NCBI GenBank assembly: GCA_037176885.1
Contig: JAWWNJ010000157.1
Span: 62,001-126,000 of the forward strand
DNA length: 64,000 bases
Source: Favolaschia claudopus
Lineage: Eukaryota; Basidiomycota; Agaricomycetes; Agaricales; Mycenaceae
Direction: 5' to 3'
The notes beneath the pieces were generated by a model. That model saw only the letters and a list, made by a program, of their open reading frames with translations. It made no database searches and had not been told where the DNA came from. Positions within the stretch are counted from its first letter, which is position 1; the number at the start of each line of letters is the position of its first letter. The position numbers and the translations under genes are program-made. Positions 62,755 to 64,000 of this stretch are shown here, in pieces.

Positions 62755-64000
62755 CTGGGTCGTCTTGTCTCTGTAGCTGGCAGGAGGGTGTTTGACGTCC
62801 GAATCAGCATTATATACTGCTGCATTCTCGCCAAGCCAATGGTTAGCCTAGGGTGAGGCACAGAAGAACGACCATGACGAACCAAACAGTGCATTCAATT
62901 TGATCCGTGGGACTATGAAGCTGAAAAAACTTAATAAGTACCAGCCGACGTCGAGGTTGAAATGTTTCACTAACTGATGAGGAGCGATGTAGCGTTTTCG
63001 TCGATTAGTCTAGGGATGTTCGCGCGCGAGACGAGTCAGCTGGCAGTTGGACTGATGCAAGAGGTTCTATGCTTCTGGCAAATTAATGTTGAACAGAACC
63101 GTGTGATATGCAAGGATGGAACGCTCGGAGGGTCAAATGGTTTGCTCTATGTTCGTAGCCCTTGCGGGCTCATACCCAGTTAATCCTTGGCTTTGCCGAT
63201 CCATAGACAGTCCGTTGAAAATAATTGTCCTAGATGGGGAGTGAGAAGGATCCGAAAGCGAGACTTTGAGGTCGGAGGCGTAGAATAAGTTGTCGAAGGA
63301 GGAGATGAACGAGGGCGGCACTTGGGGCGGCGGAAGCAATTCAACTCCCGAGAGGCTTCGAGACTCAGTGAGCCGCTGAGGTCCGTCCAACAGAAACAGA
63401 AAGATATGCAGCCAGACTTGGCCGGGAAATGCGAGAGGCAGCGAGACTCATGATGACGATTCAGGACGTGGAGGACAAGTGAGCGTCGCGTGGTAACGGA
63501 AAAGTTGCGATCATTGATCATGATTGAACCCCGCGGGAGTGTGCCGACCAAACATGAGCAAAGAACGCGTCGCCAGTGAAGCAAATATTGAGAGGAAGGC
63601 ATCCTCGTTTCGCTCCGATATTTTGGAAATCCGACGGACAGTATTGTACTGTATCAATTTGAGCTTGACCCTTCGTTGGATTCGATCGCGAGAGAACAGC
63701 AATTGAAAATATTTTTGTTTTCCATGTTTCCCCGGTTCGTTTTCACGGGGTATAAGCTCAAGTCTCCACTTCGACACACACAACATCATGACACGGTACA
63801 GTCAGAAATAGTTGGAAAACGTTGCAAATTGAAATGGGACTGCGGTGGGTTGAATCGTTGTTTCCGTGCAACTTGATGCTTGTGCTCAGCCATACCAGGA
63901 TGTCCGACGCGCGTGTGCTACCAGCAGGATAGTTCACTCCCAGAGTGGTGGACCTTTTTTAGTGAACAGAAATGGTTGATCTGGGTCTACACTTTGTCTA
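62755..64000. other. Right end of window; no supported gene
   Basis: The minus frames at 63133-63390 and 63180-63602 (SFISSFDNLFYASDLKVSLS) have no recognised motif and overlap. Nothing else seen. Confidence 0.35.

Noticed and set aside
1..64000. CRISPR array, bacterial operon or phage-like genes
   Set aside because: Intron-rich eukaryotic genes throughout; no spaced direct repeats or prokaryotic gene sets.
1..64000. Secondary-metabolite cluster
   Set aside because: SDR, P450 fragment, peroxidase and hydrolases are scattered, on different strands, without a backbone synthase.

Overview
The window reads as nuclear DNA of an agaricomycete (mushroom-forming basidiomycete). Genes are cut by many short (50-120 nt) GT-AG introns. 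The families are typical of that group: numerous F-box proteins, DUF6533/DUF6534-type seven-helix membrane proteins, a secreted acid-sphingomyelinase-like enzyme, a secreted heme peroxidase, SGNH and alpha/beta hydrolases, a BTB protein, MYND and ARM-like proteins, and agaricomycete-only families of unknown function. No rRNA, canonical tRNA, CRISPR array or bacterial-type operon is visible. Names rest on motif recognition by eye; no database search was possible.

Layout. 0-3.3 kb: a left-truncated gene of an agaricomycete family of unknown function (minus), then a hAT-type miniature transposon with an exact 8-bp target duplication. 4.2-5.3 kb: an SDR oxidoreductase. 8.5-9.5 kb: a 133-aa gene with its promoter, repeated in inverse orientation at 55.3-56.2 kb. 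10-13 kb: an F-box gene and a broken second copy of the 0-2 kb family. 13.9-20.1 kb: the best-resolved block, a 17-exon sphingomyelinase-like gene (618 aa, with 7-nt and 12-nt microexons) followed by a 10-exon secreted peroxidase (534 aa). 20.5-25.7 kb: an ARM-like gene head-to-head with a MYND-finger pseudogene that carries a second hAT-type insertion. 25.9-30.3 kb: a frameshifted HSF-domain gene, an agaricomycete-specific gene and an F-box gene, all minus. 30.3-39.6 kb: gene-poor and repeat-rich, with tRNA-like SINE copies, a duplicated 0.4-0.5 kb segment, a truncated cytochrome P450 and a frameshifted BTB gene. 40.5-42.7 kb: an F-box gene and a small Cys/His protein. 44.0-46.7 kb: a 2.7-kb element flanked by a 10-bp direct repeat and packed with AAGTAC-type subterminal repeats, ending about 40 bp before a DUF6534-type gene. 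48.8-62.8 kb: three more F-box genes (two interrupted), a secreted beta-trefoil protein, an SGNH hydrolase, the second 132-aa paralogue, a DUF6533-type membrane protein and an alpha/beta hydrolase.

Overall this looks like a fast-evolving accessory region. At least six F-box-type genes lie in 64 kb. Three apparently unrelated non-autonomous DNA elements each have their own subterminal word, and many genes carry one or a few indels or stops. The indels could be real pseudogenisation or uncorrected long-read errors; the MYND gene, with several indels plus an insertion, is the clearest genuine pseudogene. No metabolic cluster or operon-like cooperation between neighbours can be shown.
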